From Ruminococcus sp. (GTDB taxonomy: Bacteria > Bacillota > Clostridia > Oscillospirales > Ruminococcaceae): a stretch of 40,260 bases of DNA. The stretch lies in NCBI GenBank assembly GCA_017461395.1, contig JAFTYF010000038.1:1-40260 (forward strand), written 5' to 3'. A program made the translations under genes and the position numbers. The notes beneath the pieces are model-generated. The model did not search any database. It was not told the DNA's origin and worked only from the letters and a program-made list of their open reading frames with translations. This document shows, piece after piece, positions 7,287-15,918 of this stretch. How positions within the stretch are numbered: the first letter of the stretch is position 1; the number at the start of each line of letters is the position of its first letter.

Positions 7287-8447
7287 ATGAAATTCAGATT
7301 CAAAATAAAACATATTGCCATTGCTTCTGCAAACGCAGCTGCACTTATTGCGGCGGCAGTCATGACCGCTGTCGGAAGCTCTATGGCAAAGTCTCAGGAA
7401 TACAATTATGCCGCCTCTGAATGGGGCGGCAAAAAGGGAGATTATGCGCAGATGAGCTGTTTTTTCGCTGAAAATTCCGGATTCAGCACCACTTCGCTCA
7501 ACAGCGTCCGAAGTATGATCCTCAGTGAACTGCAAACCGTTTCAGTCGCTCCTGAAGAAGGAAAAACTCTTGTGCCGGATGCGTACAGTTCTCCGCTTGG
7601 AAATTGTCAGATCTCCTCAGATATAAACAGGCATACATCGGCGGAAATTACAGCAGTAGGCGGAGATTTCTTTCTGTTCCGTGATTTCAAGCTGCTTGAC
7701 GGAGCTTATTTTACAAAGGAAGATCTCATGCAGGACGGCGCCGTTATCGACAAAGAGCTTGCATGGATGCTTTACGGTTCGGAAAATATCGCCGGAATGG
7801 ATATGTACATCAACGGCGTGAAGTTCTACATCGCCGGAGTTATCGGCACTCCTGACACAAAACCGGAAAAACAGTGCGCCGGAAAAACCATGCGTGCGTA
7901 TATTTCTTATGACATGGCGGATGAGGTCACAAGAGGTTCAGCCGGTATGGGAGCAGCTCCGTTTTGGGGCGGAAATACAGCTCCGGAAACCGAGGCGCAG
8001 CCGGTATCTTTTGCCGGAATAACGTGTTATGAGTGTATGCTCCCGAACCCCGTGGACAGCTTCGCAAAAAATACCATGGAAAAGATTTTTGGCCAGCAGT
8101 ATGCCGGTAAAGTGGATATCGTCAGTAACAGCAGTCGTTTTGATTCGAAAAAGCGTGCTAAGGCTTACAAGAAGCTGAGCAGATTGGTCGTGCAGGATAA
8201 CGGCATCATCTACCCTTACTGGGAAAACGCTTCGAGGATAGTTGAGTACAAGCTGACACGGCTTTATCACGGCAGAAAGCTGATTCTTGTGATACCGATT
8301 CTTACGCTGGCATGGATTCTGCTCCGGCTTATATTCCTGTGGCGGCGCAAAAAGCCGAAGCTGAAAAGATATCTCAGTCTGAAGTTTGACAGATTGCGTT
8401 ACAGGATTCGCGGGATATTCCGGCGAAAAAAGAAGGAACAAGAATAA
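7287..8447 (+). CDS. MacB-like extracytoplasmic domain protein without the FtsX permease core
   Basis: This 386-residue protein has an N-terminal membrane segment at about 10-30 (Ala-rich), an external domain of about 300 residues, one C-terminal helix at about 333-352 and a very basic cytoplasmic tail (LKRY..., RRKKKEQE). Parts of the external domain resemble the MacB periplasmic core (a D-G-A-x-F-x-x-E-D run near 148, then GAVIDKELAWMLYG and NGVKFYIAGVIG). The usual FtsX-type set of four helices is missing: only two helices are present, at the ends. It lies 15 bases after the HlyD-like gene and is the last gene of the operon. Family membership rests on short motifs and is moderately certain; it probably partners the HlyD-like adaptor. 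Confidence 0.65.
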   Translation: MKFRFKIKHIAIASANAAALIAAAVMTAVGSSMAKSQEYNYAASEWGGKKGDYAQMSCFFAENSGFSTTSLNSVRSMILSELQTVSVAPEEGKTLVPDAYSSPLGNCQISSDINRHTSAEITAVGGDFFLFRDFKLLDGAYFTKEDLMQDGAVIDKELAWMLYGSENIAGMDMYINGVKFYIAGVIGTPDTKPEKQCAGKTMRAYISYDMADEVTRGSAGMGAAPFWGGNTAPETEAQPVSFAGITCYECMLPNPVDSFAKNTMEKIFGQQYAGKVDIVSNSSRFDSKKRAKAYKKLSRLVVQDNGIIYPYWENASRIVEYKLTRLYHGRKLILVIPILTLAWILLRLIFLWRRKKPKLKRYLSLKFDRLRYRIRGIFRRKKKEQE

Positions 8448-8451
8448 AAAA

Positions 8452-8468
8452 CTCCGGAAAGTCCGGAG
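8452..8468 (+). terminator. Short GC-rich hairpin after the MacB-like gene
   Basis: CTCCGGA (8452-8458) pairs with TCCGGAG (8462-8468) around a 3-base loop, 4 bases after the stop codon. The downstream stretch is AT-rich without a clear T run. It may help end the plus-strand operon together with the stronger hairpin at 8492-8524. Confidence 0.5.
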
Positions 8469-8491
8469 ATATTGTAAATCGGAATAAATAA

Positions 8492-8524
8492 AAGTGGACT
8501 CCTTTCAAGTGAAGGAGTCCACTT
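8492..8524. terminator. Bidirectional terminator, perfect 13-bp stem
   Basis: AAGTGGACTCCTT (8492-8504) pairs perfectly with 8512-8524, with a 7-base loop. On the minus strand the stem is followed by a T-rich tract (TTTATTTATTCC), and on the plus strand by ATTTTA. It sits between convergent operons and would terminate both, in particular the long minus-strand recA-pgsA operon. Confidence 0.85.
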
Positions 8525-8527
8525 ATT

Positions 8528-8908
8528 TTATGCTTTCCGCACAGTATTCTTAACGATTTTTCTGAGACGTTCACAGGTATCCTTCGGGAATTCACTTATG
8601 AACCGAAGTGCCTGTTCGTGTGCTTCCTCGTGCGGAAGTTTCAGAAAGCTATGGAAAAATGTATATATTTCACCATACGAGGAAAAAATTTCTCCTACAG
8701 CCGCTCTGCCCTCCGGAGTGAGAACTACACTGTTGCAGTAATCCTCATACACCAGTCCGGAATTTGCAAGGCATCTCAGCATCTTGCTCACGCTTGGTCG
8801 TGATACCCCAAGATATCGGGCAATATGGACGCAGCGAAGGCTGTCGGTCGTTTCAGAAAGCTCTTTTATAGCGGAAAGATATTTAATTTGTCCGGCGCAT
8901 TGCTTCAT
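8528..8908 (-). CDS. DtxR/MntR-like winged-helix regulator with degenerate metal site
   Basis: This 126-residue protein has a winged helix at about 7-70 that reads like the DtxR/MntR family: YLSAIKELSE, then HIARYLGVSRPSVSKMLRCL as the helix-turn-helix, then SGLVYEDYCNSVVLTPEGRAAV as the wing. A dimerisation region follows (about 70-110). The positions that normally provide metal ligands appear altered: a Tyr (SSYGEIY) stands where the family usually has His, and the later E-H pair reads S-E. It may no longer need Mn or Fe, or may bind a different effector. An RBS (AAAGGGTGAT) precedes the ATG. It lies 34 bases after pgsA and ends at the 8492-8524 terminator. A MarR-type call is the alternative. 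Confidence 0.75.
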   Translation of the reverse strand: MKQCAGQIKYLSAIKELSETTDSLRCVHIARYLGVSRPSVSKMLRCLANSGLVYEDYCNSVVLTPEGRAAVGEIFSSYGEIYTFFHSFLKLPHEEAHEQALRFISEFPKDTCERLRKIVKNTVRKA

Positions 8909-8942
8909 TTATATCACCCTTTCATCGTGAGTAAATCCGGAA

Positions 8943-9527
8943 TTACTTGTCAGAATCAATAAGGTGCCAGTAGCCCTTGAGATAAATAAGTCCTGAAATA
9001 ATTGTAAGTGCTGTAGAGATCCATATCAGCGCCGGAATAATGATATTATCCATAGCGTCAATGAGATCAACACTCAGTCCGAGATCAAAATCAAAGCAGA
9101 GACACAGCCACAGCAGTACGCCTACTATCGTAACCATTGTGAATGCTGTTTTCAGCTTGCCCCAGATTCCGGCAGCAACAACAACTCCGCCGTCTGCAGC
9201 AAGAAGTCTCAGTCCTGATACCATGAATTCACGGGCAATTATGATTATAAGCGGAATTGCACCCATGTTCACGCTGTCAAGCTCTACGAAAACCGTAAGA
9301 GCCGAGATTACAAGCACCTTATCCGCCAGCGGATCAAGGAATTTTCCGAAATTAGTCACCAGATTGTGTTTTCTTGCGATTTTTCCGTCGAGTGCGTCAG
9401 TAATTGAAGCGGCAGCGAATATCACAAGTGCGAGTGTATAATGACCGGTGAATTCAAGATACATGAAAAGCAGGAAAAATGGTATGAGAAATACTCTCAG
9501 AAGTGTAAGCTTATTTGGCAGATTCAT
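8943..9527 (-). CDS. pgsA: CDP-diacylglycerol--glycerol-3-phosphate 3-phosphatidyltransferase
   Basis: This 194-residue membrane enzyme makes phosphatidylglycerol phosphate, the committed step to phosphatidylglycerol. The CDP-alcohol phosphotransferase signature is complete: D44, D47-G48, A51-R52, G61, D65 and D69 (in TDALDGKIAR and GKFLDPLADK). Five or six hydrophobic helices are spread through the protein, and the length matches the family. It overlaps the rimO stop by one base and precedes the DtxR-like gene, so it is translated as part of the long minus-strand operon. Confidence 0.96.
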   Translation of the reverse strand: MNLPNKLTLLRVFLIPFFLLFMYLEFTGHYTLALVIFAAASITDALDGKIARKHNLVTNFGKFLDPLADKVLVISALTVFVELDSVNMGAIPLIIIIAREFMVSGLRLLAADGGVVVAAGIWGKLKTAFTMVTIVGVLLWLCLCFDFDLGLSVDLIDAMDNIIIPALIWISTALTIISGLIYLKGYWHLIDSDK

Positions 9528-10855
9528 TATTCAATCACCTCTCCGATAAGATCATAGTCAAGTGTGTCTGTTATGCGAATTTTAACGTAATCCCCGATCT
9601 GAAGCCCTTTTTCAGACGTAAAGAAAACCTTTCCGTCAATGTCGGGAGCATCCAGAACAGTTCTTCCGAACCAACATTCTCCGAAGCGGTCAAAGCCTTC
9701 AACAACAGCTTCAAGCTCAGCGTCAAGGAGCTTTTCGTTGTTTTCGGCACTGATAAGAAGCTGCTGCTCCATGATGATATCAGCTCTGTGAGCGGCAGTT
9801 TCCTCGTCGATCTGGTCGGGAAAATTCGCTGCCTTTGTTCCGTCCTCCTGAGAATAGGGGAAGCATCCGAGACGATCAAAACGAACACGCTGAACGAATT
9901 CAGCAAGGCTGTCGAACTGCTCCTGAGTTTCGCCGGGGAATCCCGTAATAAGCGTTGTACGCAGAACAACTCCGGGGATCTTCGCCCTGATATGAGCAAA
10001 GAGCGCTTCAAGCTTTTCTTCGTCGCCCCAGCGGTTCATGCGGCTGATAATATCGCCGTCGCAGTGCTGTATCGGGATTTCAAGATATTTCACGAGCTTC
10101 TCCTCTGATGCGATAGTATCAAGAAGCTCGTCTGTGATTCTTTCGGGATAGCAGTAGAGTGTGCGTATCCATTTAAGTCCGTCTATGCGGCAGAGCTTTT
10201 TAAGAAGCTCCGGAAGCATTGATTTTCCGTAGATATCCTCGCCATAGCGTGATGTATCCTGAGCGATAACAACAAGCTCAGTAACGCCCTTTGACGCAAG
10301 ATCTTCGGCTTCCTTTATAACATCCTCCATGGGAACACTGCGGAATCCGCCGCGAATCATGGGAATCGCACAGTATGTACAGCAATTGCTGCATCCCTCA
10401 GCTATTTTGAGGTAGGAGAAAAACGGAAGCGTTGAGATGATACGCTCGCCTGTAAGTTCAGCGTCTGACTTAGGAGCGAAATTGATGTATTTTTCACCGG
10501 CAAGAACATGATCGAGAATATCAACGATATCCTTGTTGTTTCCTATGCCGATAACAGCGTCAGCCTCCGGAAAAAGCTCAGCGGCTTCTTCACGGTAACG
10601 CTCAGTAAGGCATCCGGTGATGATGATTTTTTTCAGCGTACCGTCTTCCTTGAGTTTTCCGAGTTCAAGAATAGTCTCAATAGCTTCTTCCTTAGCGGAC
10701 TGGATAAATCCGCAGGTATTGACAACTGCGATATCCGCAAGACCGGGTTCTGTCACAAGCTGATAGCCTTTTTTTCTCAGTTTATAGAGCATTCTCTCAG
10801 AATCAACAAGATTCTTCGAACAGCCTAAAGATACCATTCCGACTTTTATTGCCAT
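9527..10855 (-). CDS. rimO: Ribosomal protein S12 methylthiotransferase
   Basis: This 442-residue radical-SAM enzyme adds a methylthio group to an aspartate of ribosomal protein S12. An N-terminal UPF0004 domain carries three cluster cysteines (C12, C48, C82). The radical-SAM CxxxCxxC motif is C155/C159/C162 (EGCSNCCTYC). A TRAM domain forms the last 70 residues. The GCSKNLVDSE start and the overall order distinguish RimO from the tRNA enzyme MiaB. It lies 2 bases from recX and overlaps pgsA by one base. All cluster ligands are present, so it should be active. Confidence 0.96.
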   Translation of the reverse strand: MAIKVGMVSLGCSKNLVDSERMLYKLRKKGYQLVTEPGLADIAVVNTCGFIQSAKEEAIETILELGKLKEDGTLKKIIITGCLTERYREEAAELFPEADAVIGIGNNKDIVDILDHVLAGEKYINFAPKSDAELTGERIISTLPFFSYLKIAEGCSNCCTYCAIPMIRGGFRSVPMEDVIKEAEDLASKGVTELVVIAQDTSRYGEDIYGKSMLPELLKKLCRIDGLKWIRTLYCYPERITDELLDTIASEEKLVKYLEIPIQHCDGDIISRMNRWGDEEKLEALFAHIRAKIPGVVLRTTLITGFPGETQEQFDSLAEFVQRVRFDRLGCFPYSQEDGTKAANFPDQIDEETAAHRADIIMEQQLLISAENNEKLLDAELEAVVEGFDRFGECWFGRTVLDAPDIDGKVFFTSEKGLQIGDYVKIRITDTLDYDLIGEVIE

Positions 10856-10857
10856 TT

Positions 10858-11487
10858 TCAGTCCTCCAAGTGATTTTCAAAATATTCCTTTATGCAGCGG
10901 TTGATCTCATCGAAGCTGTAGCCGTACCGCACAAGAGCCGCTTTTACCTTCTCGATTTCTCTGCGATCATCGGGATCGGTAAGTCTGCGTGCGTGTTTTG
11001 TTTCCAGAAGGTGCATGAGATTTTCCTCAAATTCCTCTGAATGCTCCTCCAGAGCGTCAGCGGCAGTAAACTGACCGATACCCTTCATGCGCATTTCACG
11101 CAGAGCACGTCTGTAACCGAATTTTCTGCCGGAAACGTATCTGACAGCAAGCTTTTCGGCATAGCGTTCATCGTCGATGATGCCGTTTTCCTCCAGCTTA
11201 TCGGCAACAGCAGCGCAGAGACTTTCGCTTTTGTAGTTGTCAAGCAGCTTTTTGTACATCTCCTCACGGGAATAGTCTCGATAATCGAGGAAATAAAGCG
11301 CACGCTGATACGCACGGCGGAAATTCGACGCCCTGATTATCTCACGGAGCGTATTCCTGTCGAGTTCGTCGTCTTCCCTAAGTCCGAAATCAACGATTAT
11401 ATCTGCATGAAGATAGATTTTTCGTTCATAGTCAAGCTCCGCCTCATAGGTGGAGCCTTTGTATTTTTTCAGTGAAGTAATTTTCAT
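10858..11487 (-). CDS. recX: RecA regulatory protein RecX
   Basis: This 209-residue, highly charged helical protein matches the RecX family, which caps RecA filaments and modulates their activity. Visible RecX features are the repeated three-helix motif with LDYRDYSREEMYKKL near 67-81, IIDDERYAEKLAVRYV near 100, and GYRRALREMRMKGI near 125. Its start codon overlaps the recA stop (TAATG at 11489-11485), giving tight translational coupling. The recA-recX pair is the conserved arrangement and allows stoichiometric control. Confidence 0.93.
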   Translation of the reverse strand: MKITSLKKYKGSTYEAELDYERKIYLHADIIVDFGLREDDELDRNTLREIIRASNFRRAYQRALYFLDYRDYSREEMYKKLLDNYKSESLCAAVADKLEENGIIDDERYAEKLAVRYVSGRKFGYRRALREMRMKGIGQFTAADALEEHSEEFEENLMHLLETKHARRLTDPDDRREIEKVKAALVRYGYSFDEINRCIKEYFENHLED

Positions 11488-12677
11488 TATTCATCCGCAG
11501 GAGTGAATTCCTCGAAATCATCCTCGATATCAGCAAGAATATCATCGCTTATGCCGTCGTCCATGTAGTCGGAGGAAGCTTCTGTATCTGCTGTATCAGC
11601 GTCTGCCTTGCCCTTTTTGGTCTTTTTGGGAGCGTCAGCGTTAAGCTCGTCCCTGCGTGCAAGAATCTGTTCCTCGATCTCCTTCATAAGAGCCTCATCG
11701 TTTTTGAGGATTTCCTTTACATTGTCACGTCCCTGACCGAGCTTCTGATCCTTATAGCTGAACCATGAGCCGCCCTTTTTGATGATATCAAGCTGAACAG
11801 CAAGGTCAAGAACCTCGCCTGTACGGGAAATTCCTGTACCGTACATCATATCAAATGTACACTCCTTGAACGGAGGTGCAACCTTATTCTTTACGACTTT
11901 ACACTTTGTAGCCGCACCGATAATGTCGCTTCCTGACTTGATAACCTCGCCCTTTCTTACCTCAATACGGACGGATGAATAGAATTTCAGTGCACGTCCG
12001 CCGGGAGTTGTTTCGGGATTTCCGTACATTACACCGATCTTTTCACGAACCTGATTGATGAAGATAGCAACGCAGTTCGATCTTGAAATAGCGGCAGTAA
12101 GCTTTCTCATAGCCTGAGACATAAGTCTTGCAAGCTGTCCAACATGAAGATCACCCATTTCGCCGTCAATTTCTGCACGGGTAGTCATAGCGGCGATTGA
12201 GTCGATTACGATAACGTCGATAGCGCCGGAACGGATGAGCGCTTCTGCGATTTCAAGAGCCTGTTCACCGCTGTCGGGCTGTGATACGAGAAGATTGTCT
12301 ATATCAACGCCGAGAGCCTTTGCATATACGGGATCAAGAGCGTGTTCAACGTCGATGAAGGCAGCTTCGCCGTCAAGCTTCTGAGCCTGAGCAACGATAG
12401 AAAGAGCAACTGTTGTCTTACCTGAGCTTTCAGGCCCGTAGATTTCGATGATTCTTCCTCGCGGAACGCCGCCTACACCCAGAGCCATATCAAGCGTCAT
12501 AGAGCCGGTCGGGATAGTTTCAACGTTAAGGGTAGTGTTCTGACCGAGGCGCATGATAGCTCCCTCGCCGTATTTTTTAGAGATCTGCTTCATAGCTCCT
12601 TCAAGAGCTGTTTTTTTATCCTCTTTGGTTGTGATGCGGACAACCTCAGGCTTTTTTGCAAGTTCCTTCTTTGCCAT
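11487..12677 (-). CDS. recA: Recombinase A
   Basis: This 396-residue ATP-dependent strand-exchange protein carries the Walker A motif GPESSGKTT at 81-89, the Walker B-like region [10 protein letters not shown], the DNA-binding loop 1 region ([11 protein letters not shown]) and the RecA signature [14 protein letters not shown]. The last 50 residues form an extended tail, Lys-rich and then strongly acidic, longer than in E. coli but common in Clostridia. No intein or truncation is seen. It lies 2 bases after prmC and overlaps recX by one base. No canonical GAAC-N4-GTTC SOS box was found directly before it, so it may depend on the upstream operon promoter. Confidence 0.98.
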   Translation of the reverse strand: MAKKELAKKPEVVRITTKEDKKTALEGAMKQISKKYGEGAIMRLGQNTTLNVETIPTGSMTLDMALGVGGVPRGRIIEIYGPESSGKTTVALSIVAQAQKLDGEAAFIDVEHALDPVYAKALGVDIDNLLVSQPDSGEQALEIAEALIRSGAIDVIVIDSIAAMTTRAEIDGEMGDLHVGQLARLMSQAMRKLTAAISRSNCVAIFINQVREKIGVMYGNPETTPGGRALKFYSSVRIEVRKGEVIKSGSDIIGAATKCKVVKNKVAPPFKECTFDMMYGTGISRTGEVLDLAVQLDIIKKGGSWFSYKDQKLGQGRDNVKEILKNDEALMKEIEEQILARRDELNADAPKKTKKGKADADTADTEASSDYMDDGISDDILADIEDDFEEFTPADE

Positions 12678-12679
12678 TT

Positions 12680-13540
12680 TTATTCCTCCTCCTGATGTTT
12701 TCTTCCGGCGGCAGTACGGATTATCCCTCCGCCGTCAATTCTGAGTTCAATATCGGTAAATGAATTATTTTCAAGTATTTCTTTTACAGCGTCATGCTGT
12801 CCCATTCCGTATTCATAGGCAAGCCAGCCGCCTGTTTTCAGCGAATCCTTCCACAGAGAGGTCATTCTCCGGTAGAAATCCAGACCGTCCGTACCGCCGT
12901 ACAGAGCTTTTTCCGGTTCGTAGGAAACCTCCGTCTGGAGCGACTGCATTTCCTCGCCTGTGAGATACGGCGGATTGCTCACGATGATATCAAGTCCGCT
13001 GAAGCTTCTGCTGAAAATTTCATCAAGCACATTACCCTGAATTATCTCTATATCTGCGTCGTTGAGCTTCACATTCTGCCTCAGATATATGAGAGCTTCG
13101 TCAGAAAGCTCGGCGGCATAAACCTTTGCATCGGGGATATGCTTTTTCAGAGCAATGGCGATACATCCGCTGCCGCTGCACAGATCGGCTATCTTAGGCG
13201 AATCAAGGCAATTATTTTTACAGATGTCGATTATCTGCTCCACAAGAGTTTCCGTATCGGGACGCGGAATGAGCACTCCCTCTCCGACCTTAATCGGAAA
13301 GCCGAAAAACTCCCACTGACCAAGCAGATACTGGAGCGGGTAGCCGGAACAGCGTTTTTCTGTAAGCTCACGGATTTTATTTTCAGCGGATTCTTCCACT
13401 GGTTCAGACGGCAGAAAAAGCGGATGCGTTTCGCTGAGCATATCCTGAAAGATACACAAAGCGTCAAACCTTGCATCGGGATTTCCGCTGTTTTCGAGAG
13501 CTTTTATACATTCCTCAAAGAGAACAGAGCGGCTTACCAC
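12680..13540 (-). CDS. prmC: Peptide chain release factor N5-glutamine methyltransferase
   Basis: This 286-residue enzyme methylates the Gln of the GGQ motif in release factors RF1 and RF2. It has an N-terminal helical substrate-recognition domain, then a Rossmann methyltransferase fold with the SAM loop [12 protein letters not shown] at about 120-131 and the catalytic NPPY motif at 189-192. Translation starts with GTG at 13540, whose bases overlap the stop of the DUF1385 gene (GTGGTAA, 7-base overlap). The GGAGGAGG run before it is an RBS located within that gene's 3' end. Lying next to a DUF1385 gene is common in Clostridia, where this pair is often followed by prfA. Confidence 0.95.
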   Translation of the reverse strand: MVSRSVLFEECIKALENSGNPDARFDALCIFQDMLSETHPLFLPSEPVEESAENKIRELTEKRCSGYPLQYLLGQWEFFGFPIKVGEGVLIPRPDTETLVEQIIDICKNNCLDSPKIADLCSGSGCIAIALKKHIPDAKVYAAELSDEALIYLRQNVKLNDADIEIIQGNVLDEIFSRSFSGLDIIVSNPPYLTGEEMQSLQTEVSYEPEKALYGGTDGLDFYRRMTSLWKDSLKTGGWLAYEYGMGQHDAVKEILENNSFTDIELRIDGGGIIRTAAGRKHQEEE

Positions 13541-14466
13541 TTGTCCTCCTCCTTATCTTCGGGGATACACGGTTTAAGAGCCGCAATTGCAATTTCTATC
13601 ATGCTGTCGTCGGGTTCACGGGTTGTAAGACGCTGCATTGCAAGTCCTGGAGCGGAAAGAATTCTTGTGAAAAGATTTTCCTTATTTCCAGCAAGACGTA
13701 TAAATTCATATGAAATTCCCACCACAAGCGGCAGGAGAACAAGGCTGACAAGCATTCTTATCCACTTGTTCATAGATGGTACAAGGCACATCACGAAAAT
13801 GCTCACGATGAGCACGATGAAAATGAAGCTTGTTCCGCAGCGTTTATGGAAGCGTGTCTGCTTGCGGACGTTTTCAACAGTCAGGGGAAGCTCTGCTTCA
13901 TGACAGGCTATCGTTTTGTGCTCTGCGCCGTGATACATATACTGACGCTTGATATCCTTCATAAGTCCCACAAGAGCCATATAAGCTACAAAAATAGCTA
14001 TTTTCAGGACTCCCTCTGTAATTGAACGGAGAATCCGCTCATCTCTTACAACGGGAATAAAATCGGCTATCCATTTTGGAAGGAAGATGAAAAGTCCCAT
14101 TGCAAGAATGATTCCTATCACCATGCCGATCCCCATAACGACATTGATAAAGCCGGAGGAAAGCTCTTCCTCCTCTTTTTCTTCTTCAGTAAGCTGTTTT
14201 TCAGCTGATTTCATCATGTATTTATATCCCTTGACGAGCGAAGTCACAAAGCTTACGCAGCCTCTCACCAGAGGAGTTTTCTTGTACCACGGAGCTTTTT
14301 TTCCGTTGTTTTCCTCCCACGTTTCAAGGTCGATACTTCCGTCAGGGAGACGGCAAGCCATAGCGCCCATATTCGGTCCAAGCATCATTATGCCCTCGAT
14401 AAGCGCCTGACCGCCGATCTTTGATTTGAATTTTTCACCGGAGGGCTGATTATTTTTGTTTTTCAT
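13534..14466 (-). CDS. yqhQ: DUF1385 (YqhQ-like) membrane protein
   Basis: This 310-residue membrane protein belongs to the DUF1385 family of unknown function, widespread in spore-forming Firmicutes. Signature stretches are IGGQALIEGIMMLGP at the N-terminus and YMYHGAEHKTIACHE in the middle, with three to five hydrophobic helices (a pair near 110-135, one near 160 and a pair near 225-260). The start is taken as ATG at 14466 because AAGGTGAT (about 14480-14473) lies 7 bases upstream; the in-frame GTG at 14475 is inside that RBS. It overlaps prmC by 7 bases and lies 45 bases after the kinase gene. Confidence 0.9.
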   Translation of the reverse strand: MKNKNNQPSGEKFKSKIGGQALIEGIMMLGPNMGAMACRLPDGSIDLETWEENNGKKAPWYKKTPLVRGCVSFVTSLVKGYKYMMKSAEKQLTEEEKEEEELSSGFINVVMGIGMVIGIILAMGLFIFLPKWIADFIPVVRDERILRSITEGVLKIAIFVAYMALVGLMKDIKRQYMYHGAEHKTIACHEAELPLTVENVRKQTRFHKRCGTSFIFIVLIVSIFVMCLVPSMNKWIRMLVSLVLLPLVVGISYEFIRLAGNKENLFTRILSAPGLAMQRLTTREPDDSMIEIAIAALKPCIPEDKEEDKW

Positions 14467-14511
14467 AATTATCACCTTAATGGCGGCATATCTCAGCCGC
14501 AGAATTATTTA

Positions 14512-15918
14512 TCAGGAATTTTTTGCCGGCAGTATTATACTTACAGTTGTTCCGAGACCTTCGCCGGGACTTGTGATATCCATAGTTCCCTTATGCATTG
14601 CAATGATCTCGTCAGCGACTGCCAGACCGATTCCGGAACCTCGCCGTGTATGATTTGCCTTGAAGAACTTCGTCTTTACCTTTGCAAGGTCAGAAGGCTT
14701 TATTCCGCAGCCTGTATCGGTCACAGATACGACGACCTTCTTTTCCTTTTCGTCCTCATAGGCATTTATTGTTACTGTTCCTCCGCTGGAGGAGTATTTT
14801 ATTGCGTTGTCGATTATGTTTATGAATACCTGACGTATCCTGTTCTTGTCGCCGAATACGAATGGAAGCATATCAGGTTCGTTGTAGATTATTTCGATTC
14901 CCTCACGCTTTGCCTTGTCGCTGTAGATAAGAACTGCATCTCCGAGTTCAGCAAGAATATCCATATCTGCATTCTGAAGCGTGAAATGACCGCTCTGCAT
15001 TCGGGAGAAGTCGAGAAGCTCCTCAACCATCTGAGAAAGTCTTTCCGTTTCATTGACGATAACTCCTACGCCCTTTTTCATGGTATCAGGACTTCCGCCG
15101 TCGAACATAAGTGTTTCTGCCCAGCCTTTTATAGCCGTCAGGGGAGTACGCAGCTCATGCGAAACGGAGGAAATGAATTCGTTTTTCATATTTTCAGCGT
15201 TTGAAAGCTCGTCAGCCATGTGGTTGATAGCGGTGCAAAGCTCACCGATCTCGTCGCTGCTGTTGCTGCTGATACGCACAGAGAAGTCGCCCATTGCGAA
15301 TTTTCGGGCAATTCCGCTTATCTGTCTGATAGGCTTTACGATAGAACCGGCAAAATAAAGTCCGGTAGAAATTACGATAGCGATAATAACAAGCACTACA
15401 ATTGCTACTGCAATCGTGTAGTTTTTTATTGCGTTGTCGATTTCAGTGAGAGATGTTACCATTCTCACGGAGCTGTATTCGCTGTTCATTGAGAAAATAG
15501 GTACGGAAACCGCCAGTATTTTCTCACCGCCGGGCATTTTGCCTATGTAAGTTCCCTCACCGGAAACCATAGCGTCTTCATAGTCGGGCATCAGGATATC
15601 GGCGTCGGGCGAGAATCCTGAGGAGGTCAGAACGACGCGTCCTTTTGAATTTATCGCCATAAGCTCGATTTTGTCCTTTTCGTTGAAGGTTTCCAGCATA
15701 TTTCTCATTTCAGTCGAGAAATTTGCGGCGCTGTCCTGCGAATGTATGCTCAGCACGCTTGTAACAGCGTTTATCTTCGAAATAAGATACTGCTTTGCAG
15801 AGCTGTAGAAATACGTCTGTATCGCATAGATGATAGCCATAGCGATAACAAGAAGCGCCAGTATGATAACGCCGAGATTGTTGATTATCCAGCGTTTTGT
15901 GATACTCTTTTTAGCCAT
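14512..15918 (-). CDS. Membrane sensor histidine kinase (HAMP-HisKA-HATPase)
   Basis: This 468-residue kinase is the partner of the overlapping response regulator. Helix 1 is at about 12-35, an extracellular sensor of about 130 residues follows, helix 2 is at about 168-193, a HAMP linker at 193-247, and the phosphoacceptor H254 sits in SVSHELRTPL. The ATP-binding domain has N box (INIIDNAIKYSS), G1 (DTGCGIK) and G2 (GSGIGLAVA) motifs. The sensor region contains a Cache/PAS-like stretch (MAINSKGRVVLTSSG). Its ATG overlaps the regulator stop (TAATG). It resembles the PhoR/ResE class, but the signal is not evident from the sequence. Confidence 0.95.
   Translation of the reverse strand: MAKKSITKRWIINNLGVIILALLVIAMAIIYAIQTYFYSSAKQYLISKINAVTSVLSIHSQDSAANFSTEMRNMLETFNEKDKIELMAINSKGRVVLTSSGFSPDADILMPDYEDAMVSGEGTYIGKMPGGEKILAVSVPIFSMNSEYSSVRMVTSLTEIDNAIKNYTIAVAIVVLVIIAIVISTGLYFAGSIVKPIRQISGIARKFAMGDFSVRISSNSSDEIGELCTAINHMADELSNAENMKNEFISSVSHELRTPLTAIKGWAETLMFDGGSPDTMKKGVGVIVNETERLSQMVEELLDFSRMQSGHFTLQNADMDILAELGDAVLIYSDKAKREGIEIIYNEPDMLPFVFGDKNRIRQVFINIIDNAIKYSSSGGTVTINAYEDEKEKKVVVSVTDTGCGIKPSDLAKVKTKFFKANHTRRGSGIGLAVADEIIAMHKGTMDITSPGEGLGTTVSIILPAKNS

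Noticed and set aside
9040..9441. Plus-strand open frame of 133 codons opposite pgsA
   Set aside because: It is a shadow of pgsA, whose catalytic motif is complete on the other strand.
12794..13903. Long plus-strand open frame opposite prmC and the DUF1385 gene
   Set aside because: It is an antisense shadow of two well-recognised genes, with no RBS, motif or membrane pattern of its own.
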